Below, piece after piece: positions 27,725 through 38,956 of a stretch of DNA of 64,000 nucleotides; the stretch's first letter is position 1; every line of letters begins with the position of its first letter. Position numbers and translations under genes: made by a program. The notes beneath the pieces are model-generated. The model searched no databases. It saw only the letters and a list, made by a program, of their open reading frames with translations, and was not told where the DNA came from. This stretch comes from Ficedula albicollis (Eukaryota > Chordata > Aves > Passeriformes > Muscicapidae): assembly GCF_000247815.1 (NCBI RefSeq), contig NC_021677.1, forward strand, positions 61,639,033 through 61,703,032, written 5' to 3'.

Positions 27725-28865
27725 TAGGGGAGGTTGTACAAATCTCATACTCCTCCCCAGGCCTGTAGAGGCTGTGGTCACTTCCAGACACAGGATATTT
27801 GATGGCATGACCCAAAGGATTGCTCCTGAAGTCCTGCTCCCTGTCATTTCCTTGCCTTGGTCACCTCAGCCTCCATTTGGAGGGAATGCAGCTGAAGTAC
27901 AGAAACCACCGGTTGCCCAGGAAAACATCTGAGGATTTATTTCATCCCACAAGCACTGTAGGTGGCTGTAAGGTTTGGGAGGATGTAGATGAGAAGGATT
28001 TGTGGGGAAGTATTGAATGCTGGCCAGAACAATAAAGAATAAGAAGAGAGAGGCACCTCTCCAAGTAGGGCTTCACCAGAGTGGGACAAGGAGCAAAGCA
28101 TCCACCAGCCATCAAATGCCACATGGCTCTGTGCTAATTCCAGGAGTTCACCACCAAACATGGGAAAACTCTCATATTTAACTTGGCAAGAGGTGAGCTG
28201 ATTTAACTGGTATACCAGAGATGTAGCTGTGCAGAATAAATCAGTGGGCCACAAATTACACAGGAAATTTGGGTCTGGCGTTCAGGGTCGAGGAAGGTGG
28301 GAAGATGAAGGAATTAAAACCTGATACCTTTTAAAATATTGCTTCAGTGTAGAGATGACCTTGCTGTAGTTCTTTCAAATTCCCTATAAAAAGGGCAGGA
28401 ATGCATGGCAAGCCACCCTTTTCCAGCAGATATCTGGTGACACAGAGAGCAGAACTGGAGCAGGCAGGATGAAAGACACAGCAGTAATGACAGTCCTTTG
28501 GATTAAAAGGAAATTATACTGAGGTAGGATGATCTGGATAAAATGAACTCATCTAGGCAATCACCTGCCCTTCATATGGGCTAAATTTCTAGGGGAAATA
28601 TTAATTGGATGAGGGTTCTTACAACCTGTAACTGGAGTGAGACCCATCAATGGTTTCATCTGACAAAGTGGCTCAGCTTGTGCCATGTCAGGGCTCTGCT
28701 ACCAGGAAGGATTTGGTATTCTAAAAATAGAATTTAAGTGTTTCACACTCACCATCTTCAGATTTTTCTAAGTTGAGATTTTTACCCTAAAAAGAAATAA
28801 TCATGATCAACTAAGTACCATTGTGCAAAACAGTTATTGTAAAGCCAGCAAGGACAAAATGAATG
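27725..28865. other. unique sequence, no gene seen
   Basis: About 1.1 kb of unique DNA. A TATA-like 'tccctataaaaagggcagg' lies at 28381-28399 but no transcript start, CpG patch or exon supports a promoter. Confidence 0.45.
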
Positions 28866-29031
28866 TGTAAAGGATCTCCTTTGAAAGGGGAATAACTCCT
28901 TTATTCAGTGTCAAATAAAAACTCTGCATAGCTGAAAATATGTCACTTGTAAAGAATCTCCTTTGAAAGGGGAATAACTCCTTTATTCAGTGTCAAATAA
29001 AAACTCTGCATAGCTGAAAATATGTCACTTT
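28866..29031. repeat. 83-bp tandem duplication
   Basis: Two copies of an 83-bp unit starting 'tgtaaag(g/a)atctcctttg' lie at 28866-28948 and 28949-29031. Only one difference (g/a at the eighth base) is visible. Confidence 0.96.
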
Positions 29032-31005
29032 AGGCAAATGGAAAAAATACACACCTGGTATCTCGTCAGAAATTTGTTTAGTTGTATTTTCCAGCAAATG
29101 AGTCTTCTTTTTTGTTTGTTTGTGTTTGCTTATTTTTCTGCCAATGCATTTAGCTTTCCATCTAGCCCATAACCCTATTCCATCTAGTCTAGACTGAATT
29201 TCCAGCTGCCTTGTGATTTGATTAAGTTGAGCTAATTCTCATCAGATGATTTGAAAACAACCCGATCCAGCTTCTTCAGATACCTTGGCAAACTGATCCC
29301 TACCTACTTGCAACTGCCTGGGATCACTTCTGATAATTCAGATCATCTGTGATGCCTTTAGGGACCGATCCAAATTCTGCTAAACCAGCCCAGAGCTTTG
29401 CCCTGGTCTAATAGGCTTTGGACCAGCCTCCAGCCTCTCCAAACCAGCAGGTCATATATCTGACTGAAGGTAAAATGTTTGGCTAAGTGCCTACAAAATG
29501 CATTGTAATACAAGCTGGGGATAATCAGAAGACAAATTTTGTGTATGTGCAAAGTATTAGTGCCCTTAATGATAAAATGCTCGTGCTTGACATAATTTCT
29601 GGAAGAGGCTTGGAAACGGCAGGCTCGAGCTGCTTTCCACATGGGAATACCTTGCAGGCAGTAAAGAGCAGATGGAAAAGATCAGCATGGAGGGAATGAA
29701 GTGCTCTTCATGCTGCAAACCCCAGGATCCGTGGATGTGAGCTACTGACGCTTTGTTATGAGCTGTTTGCCCTAAGCAGGCATCCTCCCAACCCCGGAAA
29801 GCTTTTCTGACAGGGACAGGCCATGCTCATTGTCAGCTGGACCCTTTTAGGAAATGTCTCTGGCGAATCTGCTGGTTCTTCCCCAGGGGATTCTTCATTC
29901 CCTTTGCTCCTTGAAAACCAGAGAGCAGTGTGGTCCCTTCTGCTGCAGCAAGACATGTCTCAGGGACATCATTCTCCCAGCACTTCTGGCAAGATCATGG
30001 GCAGGCACCTGAGCACACAGGGAGAAAAATGGGTTTTGTGTCCCCACAGCTTGCCCTGCTCTGTCACACCTTGGAAACTCACAACTGGTGATGCTGCAGT
30101 GCAGTCTGCACCTTCCTGAGCTGCAGGACTGGAGCCACCCAGTAATTCAATCAAGGGAGCTTTAGGGCAGAAGGAAATGGTGGTGGAATTCAGAAGAGGC
30201 CTGTCCACACCGAGGCACTCGGTTCATGGTTTTGGCAGAGCCCTTTGTATCAGCAGCAATGCCTAATCCCTAAACAGATGGGCTGAAAAATCACTTTGTG
30301 ATATGGATGGGCTGCAAGGAGAAGCATATTCCTAAAGCAAGGCCCTGGATGTTCATTCAGGGTTTTTCCAGAGGGCTGCCTTGTCTGGGGCCCAGCTGAG
30401 CCAGCAGATGGATCTGATCCCTGTTCCTGAAGTGCACATCCCTGAAAAGCTGCCACAAAATGCTCCAGCCCTCTCCTGCACCCCAGGAGAAGGGGGCAGA
30501 CAGTGGGTGACTGCCTTGCCTGTGGTGTCATCCCATAGAGGTGGGATGTTTTGGCAGTGCTGGGGTTCTACATCAGGGTATTGCCCATTATTTGTTGTCC
30601 AGAGGTTTGATTTCTTTTTTTTCATGCACCCAACCAGCACAGACATGCTAAAGTGGCCTGTTCAACGCACCAGTTTACACTTGGTGGCACTGCAGGTTTC
30701 TGTCCTGTCTAATTTTATGGCACATTCCAGCCACCCCTTGAATTATTCTAATTCAAGAATTAAAAGTCATTACCAGCAGGAGATTTTGCTGTTATTGCTT
30801 TTGATAGCAATGCCAATTTGAAAATCTTCAGTCCAGTGAGTGTGTCTAAGTGCCCAAACTCATGTTTGCTAAATTTCCCTTTCTTTCCCTCATGAGCTTC
30901 TTATTTTAGTCTTTTATTTACTGTGTTCCCAGCTATAATCCAGCTCTTCACTGTGCAAATGCAGGAGAAAAAAAAAAAACCAAAACAAAACAACAGAAAA
31001 AAAAC
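29032..31005. other. unique sequence, no gene seen
   Basis: About 2 kb. An A-rich stretch with 'ccaaaacaaaacaacag' lies at 30967-31004, immediately left of the 290-bp duplication. Open frames are up to about 146 codons with no recognised domain. Confidence 0.5.
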
Positions 31006-31295
31006 CTAAAAAACTTAGAGAAGTCAGAAGTCTGTCTGTGCTCTACCAAGGAAAGGCAAGGTTCTGAAGGATGTGGTGCCTCACCTTGAGTTGCTCCAGG
31101 ACTTGAGAGCAAAACATCTCTGAACTTCTGCATCCTTCATCTGCAAAGTCCTTTTCCTTGGACCAGTCCTGGAGTGAGCTCATCCCCAAGGAATGCAACA
31201 TCCTTCTTAGAGGCACAGTAAGGATCAGTGGCTGGGAACAGATGCTTGGTAAAACAAGGAGACCAGGGAGTTCTCAGCAAAGCTGGAAAAAAAAA
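31006..31295. repeat. 290-bp tandem duplication, copy 1
   Basis: The unit begins 'ctaaaaaacttagagaagtc' and ends 'caaagctggaaaaaaaaa'. It repeats 290 bp later. One substitution is visible (gtgagctc against gtgatctc, near 31170 and 31460). The breakpoint lies in A-rich sequence on the left, so the duplication could have formed at an A-run. Confidence 0.96.
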
Positions 31296-31577
31296 CTAAA
31301 AAACTTAGAGAAGTCAGAAGTCTGTCTGTGCTCTACCAAGGAAAGGCAAGGTTCTGAAGGATGTGGTGCCTCACCTTGAGTTGCTCCAGGACTTGAGAGC
31401 AAAACATCTCTGAACTTCTGCATCCTTCATCTGCAAAGTCCTTTTCCTTGGACCAGTCCTGGAGTGATCTCATCCCCAAGGAATGCAACATCCTTCTTAG
31501 AGGCACAGTAAGGATCAGTGGCTGGGAACAGATGCTTGGTAAAACAAGGAGACCAGGGAGTTCTCAGCAAAGCTGGA
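31296..31577. repeat. 290-bp tandem duplication, copy 2
   Basis: This repeats 31006 onward through 'gttctcagcaaagctggaa' and then diverges into 'cagatgttgttccacag'. It contains the same short frames as copy 1, none a recognised gene. Confidence 0.96.
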
Positions 31578-31879
31578 ACAGATGTTGTTCCACAGTGACA
31601 TTGTTCTCCCCTGGAGTCTATTTACTGATGCCTCAAAAAAAGAATCCTGATTTTTGTACAGATTTTTACATTTTCCTGCGGCCTCTTATCCAACTTTGCA
31701 ACTCCTCCTGATCATCCAGGCATCTCCACACACTCCTGCAGGAGGAGCCACGCTGGACTGTGCGTTTCACCTGCAGTGTCACATCTCTTGCTGGGATTTG
31801 CCATCGTGGTGGTCCCATGGAAAATATGACAAAACTCTTGAGGAATAACTGCTCTGTCTGGCAGGGTTTTGCCACTCCA

Positions 31880-32045
31880 TGTCCCATTTAATGTTGTGCA
31901 AGTGCCTGAATGTCCAAATGCTCCTTGAGTTCTGTCCTGAGCTGTGGCCACTTCCCTGGGGAGCCTGTTCCAGCACCAACCACTTTGGGGAAAGAGCCTT
32001 TTCCAAATATTTCGTATTTTCCTAAAATCAAAACTAATCCCCACC
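31880..32045 (-). mobile_element. CR1 LINE, internal or 5' fragment of the 3' part
   Basis: Antisense CR1 pieces are visible: 'aatgctccttgagttctgtc', 'ggccacttccctggggagcc', 'tgttccagcaccaaccactt' and 'aaagagccttttccaaatat'. The CR1 terminal tail is not attached, so the fragment has lost its 3' end. Both boundaries are approximate. Confidence 0.75.
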
Positions 32046-32083
32046 CCCAACACAACTGTAGGCACCTCAGTTCAAGTGATTTT

Positions 32084-32169
32084 GGGTAGTTTGGGGCCAA
32101 AATGCCTTTTTTTTTTTTTTTTTGGGGGGTAGTTTGGGGCCAAAATGCCTTTTTTTTTTTTTTTTTTGG
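32084..32169. repeat. 43-bp tandem duplication containing T-runs
   Basis: Two copies of 'gggtagtttggggccaaaat' plus 'gcc' and 18 or so T lie at 32084 and 32127. The unit is 43 bp, half of it a T-run. Confidence 0.93.
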
Positions 32170-32629
32170 TGGAAGGAATCAGGATGCTGAGGCTTTGTGT
32201 GTTTTCATCATGGTCAGATTCCTTCACAACTCTGCCCATCCAGGGCAGGTGAGCATCACATGCCAGCAAAGAGAAACATCCTGCTGGTAAAAGTCTGCCT
32301 AATTAATTGATTATTGGTACATCCCAGCCCTTCCATGTGTCTTGGAGCACAGGATACCTGAGTGGAGTCCTCCCCCTGGAGAGAAAACAGGCAACACCCA
32401 ACCACCTCCTCTGCAAGGACACACAGAGCAGCTGCTGCTGGCTTCAGAAGGGACTACTAAAGATTTATGAGGTAGATCAGCAAAGCCTGAGCCCAGGGTG
32501 ACCTTATCAAAAATCAAACTCGCTGCCTGCAGACTCTGATCCCCACCCCGCCTTCTGCTGTGGTGTTCCACAGGCAAAGCTTGGGAAAACCCAGTGCTGG
32601 AGAGGACACATGGGAATGCCCAAACCTTC
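32170..32629. other. unique sequence, no gene seen
   Basis: About 460 bp without recognised repeat or gene. Confidence 0.5.
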
Positions 32630-32882
32630 AGGGGTGTGCAGGGATAAAATTAGGGGTAATGGCTTCAAACTGCAAGACAGCAGGGTTAGATGGGATATTG
32701 GGAAGGAATTGTTCCCTGTGAGGGTGGTGAGGGCCTGGCAGAGGGTGCCCAGAGCAGCTGTGGCTGGACATTGAGGCTTGGAGCAGCCTGGGATACTGGA
32801 AGGTGTCCCTGCCATAGCAGGGGGTGGAATGAGATGGGCTTTAAGATCTCTTCCAACCCAACCCAACCCATTCTATGCATCT
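32630..32882 (+). mobile_element. CR1 LINE, 3'-terminal fragment
   Basis: Sense CR1 runs from 'taatggcttcaaactgcaag' through 'atgggatattgggaaggaat', 'agcagctgtggctggacatt' and 'gatactggaaggtgtccctg' to 'ctttaagatctcttccaacc'. The tail carries a small 'caacc' stutter before 'cattctatgc'. It is 5'-truncated. Confidence 0.93.
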
Positions 32883-34133
32883 CCCATCAGTGGCTCATGC
32901 TGTAACTCTTCTTGTTGGCTGAAGATCTTTCGGAGATCCCACCTGGACCCTGAGCTGGCTGGCAGCTTTCTCTTCCTGGCATCAGGCAAGCAATCTGAAT
33001 TTTGCCTGATTTCTGATTTCTAGAACAAGAATCCTACAGTTTCAAGGAGCTGTTTCCCAACAGTTAAGGTGTGTGAGGATCCTGTTAGGATTCACATCTT
33101 GACTCAGGGGAAGAGAAACATCCTCAGCTTTTGAAGTGTGGCTGGTGTGAATACACACAGTAAAGCAAAGGGGTCAGCAAAACCCACATGACAACCAACC
33201 AATAAATACTGGAGAGCAGCAGGTACTTGTGCAGAAGCAGAAACCAATCCAGAGGCAAGCAGACAGCTCAAATTCACGAGCCGAGATAAACCCAAGGCAG
33301 AGCTTGACCTGCCTTGATCACAGCCCAAGGAAGACTTTTATCAGATGTGTTTAAACAAATCCCTTCGGCGACTCCTGACTTGTGTCAAGGGAAAAATATA
33401 TTTCGTCCCTGAAAGAAACCTCTTACAGTTCCTTCTAAACTCACCAGTAAATCAAGACAAGCCAGAGATCTCAACTTGGCAGCCGCTGGTCTTGGTTCTG
33501 TTTGCTCAGCTGAGGGGGGGTCTCAGCTTTGGGGGGGCTGTGCTTGTGCAAAGCAGCAGGACCAGCTCTGCACAAAGCCCATGCAGTGCAGGGCATTTTG
33601 AGGAGCAGGCTGGCACTGCCCAAGGTCCCAAAGTGGGGGGCATGGCCAGCAGCCTCTCTCCCCACGCTGCCTGTGGTCCCACTGACTCCAGCAGGGCAGC
33701 ACCAGCACCCACCAGCCAGGGACTGACCTTGCTCAGCAGCAGATTTCAGTGTATTTTAATATAAAATCAGTCCCTGGATAGACTGTGACACCCTGGCAGG
33801 GAGCCAGATCAGTCCCAGATCAAGCTCCATGCCAGAACAAAAGTTCTCTCAGCTCAAGGAGCCCAAAAGATCAGCCAAGACCCGAAATACAAACTCAAAC
33901 TGTTACTCCTTGCTGTAGACACTCATTCAGTGGAGTGCCAGGAATCTGGAATGGAAGGGAATCATCTTTGCAGATGCAATGGATTTCTGCAGGCAGCAGA
34001 ACTGGTGGCTGCAAAGAGATTTCCAGATATGGTCCCACAAATGGTCTGAATCACCTCTGGCCTGGATCAGGAATGGTGTGAAGCAGAGCCAGGGCAGCGA
34101 CTGTCCCCCTGTTCTGGAGGGAATGAGGAACCT
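32883..34133. other. unique sequence, no gene seen
   Basis: About 1.25 kb. Overlapping frames at 33345-33764 on both strands show no domain. No repeat family was recognised. Confidence 0.5.
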
Positions 34134-34280
34134 TGAATTGTGGAGTCAGTTCTGGGGTCATCACTGGAAGAAAGAAATTACAGAATTATAAAATGTCTTT
34201 TGAGGGGCTGGAGCATGTCCAGAGAAGGGAATGGAGCTGGGAAGGGTCTGGAGCACCAGGAGAGGCTGAGGGAGCTGGGA

Positions 34281-34309
34281 AGGGGCTCAGCTGGAGAAAA
34301 GGAGGCTCA

Positions 34310-34381
<72 letters not shown>

Positions 34382-34450
34382 ACTCCCTGAAGGGGCTCAG
34401 CTGGAGAAAAGGAGGCTCAGGGGCCCCTGTGGCTCTGCACAACTCCCTGA
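34281..34450. repeat. 60-bp tandem duplication inside CR1, first copy corrupted by poly-G
   Basis: The intact unit (34391-34450) runs 'aggggctcagctggagaaaa' ... 'gggcccctgtggctctg' 'cacaactccctga'. The first copy has the same first 30 bases (34281-34310) and the same last 13 (34378-34390). Between them the 17 bases 'gggcccctgtggctctg' are replaced by G only. Confidence 0.9.
34310..34377. repeat. 68-base G homopolymer within CR1
   Basis: Pure G between 'aggaggctca' and 'cacaactccc'. The neighbouring duplicate shows what should stand here, and it is not G-only. This is the clearest sign that the G-runs in this window are not native sequence. Confidence 0.92.
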
Positions 34451-34746
34451 CAGGAGGGGACAGCCAGGGGGAATTTGGGATCTGCTCCCAGGGAACAGGG
34501 ACAGGAGGAGAGGGAGCGGCCTCAGGCTGGGCCAGGGGAGGCTCAGGGTGGAAACCAGGAAGAATTTCTTCACTGAAAGGGTGTTCAAGAACTGGAATGG
34601 TCTGTCCAGAGAAGTGATGGAGTCACCACCCCTGGAGGTGTCCAAGGAATGGCTGCACATGGCACTCAGTGCTCTGGGCTGGATGACAAGGTGGGGATTG
34701 TCTAAAAGTTCTACTCTGTGATCTTGGAGATCTTTTTCCCACCTCA

Positions 34747-34984
34747 ATAATTTTGTGATTCCAGGAAATAATCCCTCCTGAAGCACAGAAGAGGAAGAGC
34801 AACAGCACAAAGCCCCACCATGGTCACAGCCCTGTGCCCTGACCTGCCCTGGGGCCACATCCACCATAATTTTGTGATTCCAGGAAATAATCCCTCCTGA
34901 AGCACAGAAGGGGAAGAGCAACAGCACAAAGCCCCACCACGGTCACAGCCCCGTGCCCTGACCTGCCCTGGGGCCACATCCACC
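34747..34984. repeat. 119-bp tandem duplication at the CR1 3' end
   Basis: Two copies of a 119-bp unit beginning 'ataattttgtgattccagga' lie at 34747-34865 and 34866-34984, with about three visible differences (all a/g or t/c). The first bases of each copy are the terminal CR1 tail, so the duplication copied the CR1 end plus about 100 bp of flank. Confidence 0.95.
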
Positions 34985-37014
34985 CCAACCCCTGCCCCTC
35001 CAGGGATGTGACCACTGACACTGATACTCGACCCTTCTTCCCAAGATTTCATCTTCCCAAAATTATCCCGGACTCCAGTTTGGCCACCCCATGGCTGCCA
35101 TCCCCTGCTGGGTAGGCTCAGCCTGTGTGATTTCACAGGGGTCAGGTGCTGCACTCCATCCTGAGGTCACAGCTATAAAGAGGGGCTCTCACAAGGCCCT
35201 GCCTGCTCAAGGCCTGGCACAAGCAGCGTGGAACACTCTGAATGAGCAGGGTTTGATGGGAAGAGCCTGCTGCCCGCCTGGCTTGGCAAACCCCACAGCC
35301 CTGTTTGGGATGAAACACTCTGATATCCAGCAGAACGAGCTGCTAGCCTGGCTGAGGCCATTCCAGCTTATTTCATAAGTGACTTAGACAGATGTTTAAA
35401 GGATTTATGTAAGGTTGGCTGAAGTCAAACACAGGTGTAAGAGATGAAAGGGGAATGGGAAAAATGCACTGTGATGATCATTTTTCCATTTCTCTATTTT
35501 TTTTCCCCTGGCTGTTGATTCTAGTGCCCTTTCCATGCAATGTCTGCGCTGTGAGTCACTGAGAAAAAAAAAAACAAAACTATTTTTATTTACTACCAGT
35601 AAGGAATGAGGTTTTACACAAAGCTGTGCTGTAGCTGTGCTCTCTTCTCCTGTTTCAGCTCTCCAGTTTATTTTTGCTCTACTTCAGCTGCTTTCTGCTC
35701 ACAAGATGTGCTGAGCAGACATTGCCACTCTGAGGAAGGGGAGAAAATTAAAGATGTGGAAATTCACTGCAGCCTTCTCATTATTTGCCTTTCCCAGCAT
35801 GTAATACATGAGCCTCATGCCTGCCTGTGCCAGCCTGGCCTCTGGATATCTCCAGTGGTTATGGAATAAGCCTTCACATCTTCTTGTGTGGTTCTGGAGC
35901 TCGCCAGGGTGGGTCAGCAACAAAGGAACTGAGCTGTGCTTCTTTAGGACCCTGCACACATCACTTGCAGCCTTCCCCAGGGCACTGCACAAGGATTTTG
36001 TCCATGGGGTGAAAGTCTCACCTTGTACCAGGTTCTCTGTCCCAGCCCAACCTGGCTCCCACCGAGGGAAGCTCCAGTGCAGAGGGATGGAGAGGAATGG
36101 GGTGGGCTGGAGTGGGTGTCTTGGAGCATCCCTCTCTCCAAGGAAATCCCTGCACCTGGCTGAGCAGGGATTGTGGGACAAACACTGCCCAGCCCACTGC
36201 TTTTCCAAACAATATGGAGTATCTCATCCTGTCCTAATGGGCTCTCTGATTCTAAGAGTTGCCTTGGGACCAGGCCTTGAAATAGCACCCACAAATCCCC
36301 CACAGGCATCTGTGATCCCATCCAGAAAACAATTACTCCCTCCCAGCTTTTCAGGTGCATGAGTCAGTGCTCCTTAAAATAATCTGGACACATCTTGGGC
36401 ACAGTGTAGGTCTGGAGCCCTGAAGTGGTGATGGGTATTTCTAGGGGATAGTTTGGTGTCTGATTTATAAAATGGTACCAGAGGAGAAAAGGCAAATCCT
36501 CACTGGGGGTGGGGGTGAGCCATCAACCTGTGTTAGCTGGGAGCATCCAAAGGGATGGATGGCTGAGGGACAGCGTCTGCCTTTTCCAACCCCCATTTAT
36601 GTGTCTCCCTTTTGCATTTTGCATTCTCACCTTCCCAGAAAAACCCATTCTGCAGCGGTGCAAAACCCAAGGAGGCACAAAGCCCAAGGAGGAGGACAGA
36701 GAAGACTTTGGTCCCAGAAATACAGGAGAAGCGAGGGGGAAGAGAGCAGGAATTATGTGAATTATGTGAATTATGGAGCCCACAGGTAAAGCAGAGCATC
36801 CCGTCCTGCAGCTGGCAGGGAGGCTGGAGCAGGGCTCAGGCAGCGCCAGGAGCTGAGCTCACATCTCCCGGCTCCCCAGCCAGTCCCCGACCCACAGGAC
36901 CATTTTTTCCTCTCCGTTCTGCCTCATTAGCACCAGTAAGCACTTCTGTCATCAGGGACACGCACACTCTGGTGGGGAGTGTAACAGAAATGCCTGTTAA
37001 TAAATGAAATAATA
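34985..37014. other. unique sequence, no gene seen
   Basis: About 2 kb. Small A/T-rich tracts at 35497-35507 and 35563-35578. A short (gtgaattat)n repeat of three units lies at 36758-36776. Frames on both strands are under 190 codons with no domain. Confidence 0.5.
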
Positions 37015-37400
37015 CTTTCCAGTTTTCAAGGCTCTCGGTGGCGGCCGCTCAGCAGCCCTGGCTGAGTCAGGCTCTTTTATTTACACCCTCAGCCCTGCCA
37101 GAGCTGTTGTTTGCCATGGCCTGGCCTTGTCCCGGGCCATAGCCGGCTGCTGAAGGGTTGCCTGGAGCTGGCCACGCAGGCAGCCCCAGGTGGGGAGCCG
37201 GGAGCCAGCGATGCCGGCGGTGCAGCAGCGAGGGATGGGCGAGCAGCTGGCCCTGGGGAAGGGGCCCTGGGCTGGGCTGTTCCAGTGGGAGCACAGGGGC
37301 AGCTCCACAACAAATGTTTTGTGTTAGCCCTGAGAGCCTGCAGCCCCACGGTGGGGATCCGTGTGCTGCACGGAGCCGGGGCTGGGGCAGAGTTATTGCT
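37015..37400. other. GC- and CpG-rich patch, function unknown
   Basis: GC-rich stretch with 'ctcggtggcggccgctcagc', 'tgtcccgggccatagccggc', 'agccagcgatgccggcggtg' and 'gcacggagccggggctgggg'. An AP-1-like 'ctgagtcag' lies at 37062-37070. No first exon or TATA box could be assigned. Overlapping frames on both strands are typical for such composition. Confidence 0.35.
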
Positions 37401-38024
37401 CCATTCTCCTCACAACAATGTCACACCACGGGACGTGTTTTATGGGGACATTAATCCACACAGCAATGGCCTGACTGCGCCTCACCACCCGAGGTGTGTA
37501 TTAGCTGCCTCTGTAACATAGACTCCAGTGGGTTTTATTGCTGTTCCAGCATAAATCCTGGGGTTTAGAGCCCTTTAAAACTCTCCTGTTAAGCTCTACT
37601 CTTCCAGGTCCCAATCCAGATAACGGTGGAAAAGCCCCAAACCTCCTCACCCTTATCCTGTCTCTCAGTGGATGCCCAAGTCAGCTCAGGCTTTTTGCAG
37701 ACATCAGAGCTGTTCTCCTGTATTTCCTGGAAGAAAACTAGGATAACAGAGGAATTTGGTATCTTCCTCCTTCTCTTCTATTCATGCTGCAGCTATTGAG
37801 AGTCAGTGCAATGAGTTTATCTTGTTGGCCAGGACACCCATCACTGCATCCAAGACTTCTCTGCCACCAGCACCTGAGTTGCCATCACCTTTTGTATCCC
37901 TGAGAGTCAGCTGGGAGCTGCTCCCCCTGTCCCTCTAGCCCTTGCTGAATCTATTACTACAAGAAGAAGGATTACCAGGAAAGGAAAGTGTTCTCTTCTT
38001 AGGAGATATTTATACTGTCAAGAC
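37401..38024. other. unique sequence, no gene seen
   Basis: About 620 bp with no recognised repeat or gene. Confidence 0.5.
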
Positions 38025-38074
38025 AGAAAAGAAAGGAAAAAAAAAAAAAAAAAGAAAGAAAGAAAAGGAAAAAG
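38025..38074. repeat. A-rich tract with AAAG units
   Basis: The tract 'agaaaagaaaggaaaa' passes through about 18 A to 'gaaagaaagaaaaggaaaaa'. Confidence 0.9.
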
Positions 38075-38848
38075 CCCAAAGCAAATGTTCTGGCTGATGA
38101 AACAGAGCTGGAAATCAGGAGCTCTCACCTGGCCTGTGTGCCATCTGTGAGGCACCTGTGGCATCACCGTGCCCACCCTGCCATAACCCCCTGCCATGCC
38201 ACCACTCTGCTTTTTAGCTACAACTGCAGAAGTCCTCTTGGGAACTGCCTCCCCAGCCTGCTTCAATCCACTTTTCACCAGACTCCCTCCATGCCCTGCA
38301 CCAGGATCAGGTAGACCCCCGTGTTTGCCATCAGTGTCCTGGTTTTTTTCCCATGCCCAGCCATCTCCTTTGGGAAGGTGACACACTCTGGCCATAGGGG
38401 GTTGGTTGGTTTTCAGCTCCCTCACACTCTTCCCATGCTCATCCCACCCAGCTGGATCCACGCTCCCCTTTCTGGAGGAGCAACCCAAGCATTCCTCACA
38501 CCAGAGACCTCCCCACAGAGGATTTCCTTGCTGAGGGCCAAATTGCATTAACTCATTAAGGCTGCACATCTTGACCCAGCTGCCACTCTTGAAAAGGTCC
38601 CCACTTAGCATTTGACAGGAATGTCAGCAATTCAGATGCCTAATGAAAGCAGGGAAGGGGTTGTCACTCTAACCAAGCCAACAGCTAAATTCCCTGTCCC
38701 TCTACACTCCAGGGAATGCCAGGCCACAGGATGCTGCCTTCCCCCTGCAGTGGGGGGTGAAAATGGCAATAACCATGGGATAATTTGTAGATAGGGAGAA
38801 AAGACTTGGTGTTAGGAAGGTGATTTTGAATAATTTGTTGTTGTTGTC
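38075..38848. other. unique sequence, no gene seen
   Basis: About 770 bp; a minus-strand frame of 197 codons (38018-38611) includes the A-tract and has no domain. Confidence 0.5.
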
Positions 38849-38956
38849 CCATCCTTGGAAGTGTCCAAGGAAAGGTTGGACAGGGCTTGGAGCAATCTGG
38901 GATTTGGAACAAGTTGAGCATTAAGGTCCCTTCCAATTCAACCATTCTGTGATTTG
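38849..38956 (+). mobile_element. CR1 LINE, 3'-terminal fragment
   Basis: Sense CR1 'ccttggaagtgtccaaggaa', 'ggacagggcttggagcaatc' and 'attaaggtcccttccaattc' ends at 'aaccattctgtgattt'. A short stretch before the tail is deleted relative to the other copies here. Confidence 0.9.

Larger units (their letters stand above)
34134..34765 (+). mobile_element. CR1 LINE, long 3' fragment disrupted by duplication and poly-G
   Basis: Sense CR1 starts near 'tcagttctggggtcatcact' and runs through 'ggagcatgtccagagaaggg', 'ctggagaaaaggaggctcag', 'gaagaatttcttcactgaaa' and 'tggagtcaccacccctggag'. It ends at 'atcttggagatctttttccc' and 'ttttgtgattcc'. A 60-bp unit is present twice (34281 onward and 34391-34450), and the first copy contains 68 G in place of ordinary sequence. 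Frames through it are CR1 3' DNA, not a host gene. Confidence 0.92.

Noticed and set aside
28381..28399. TATA-box-like 'tccctataaaaagggcagg' as a promoter
   Set aside because: No initiator, CpG patch, exon or downstream frame supports transcription; such strings occur by chance.
28866..29031. CRISPR-like or satellite array
   Set aside because: Only two copies of one unit, no spacers, and the context is vertebrate DNA.
34140..34927. Frames of 176-193 codons across 34.1-34.9 kb
   Set aside because: They read through CR1 3' sequence, the G-run and the 119-bp duplication; no CR1 reverse transcriptase or endonuclease motif is present.
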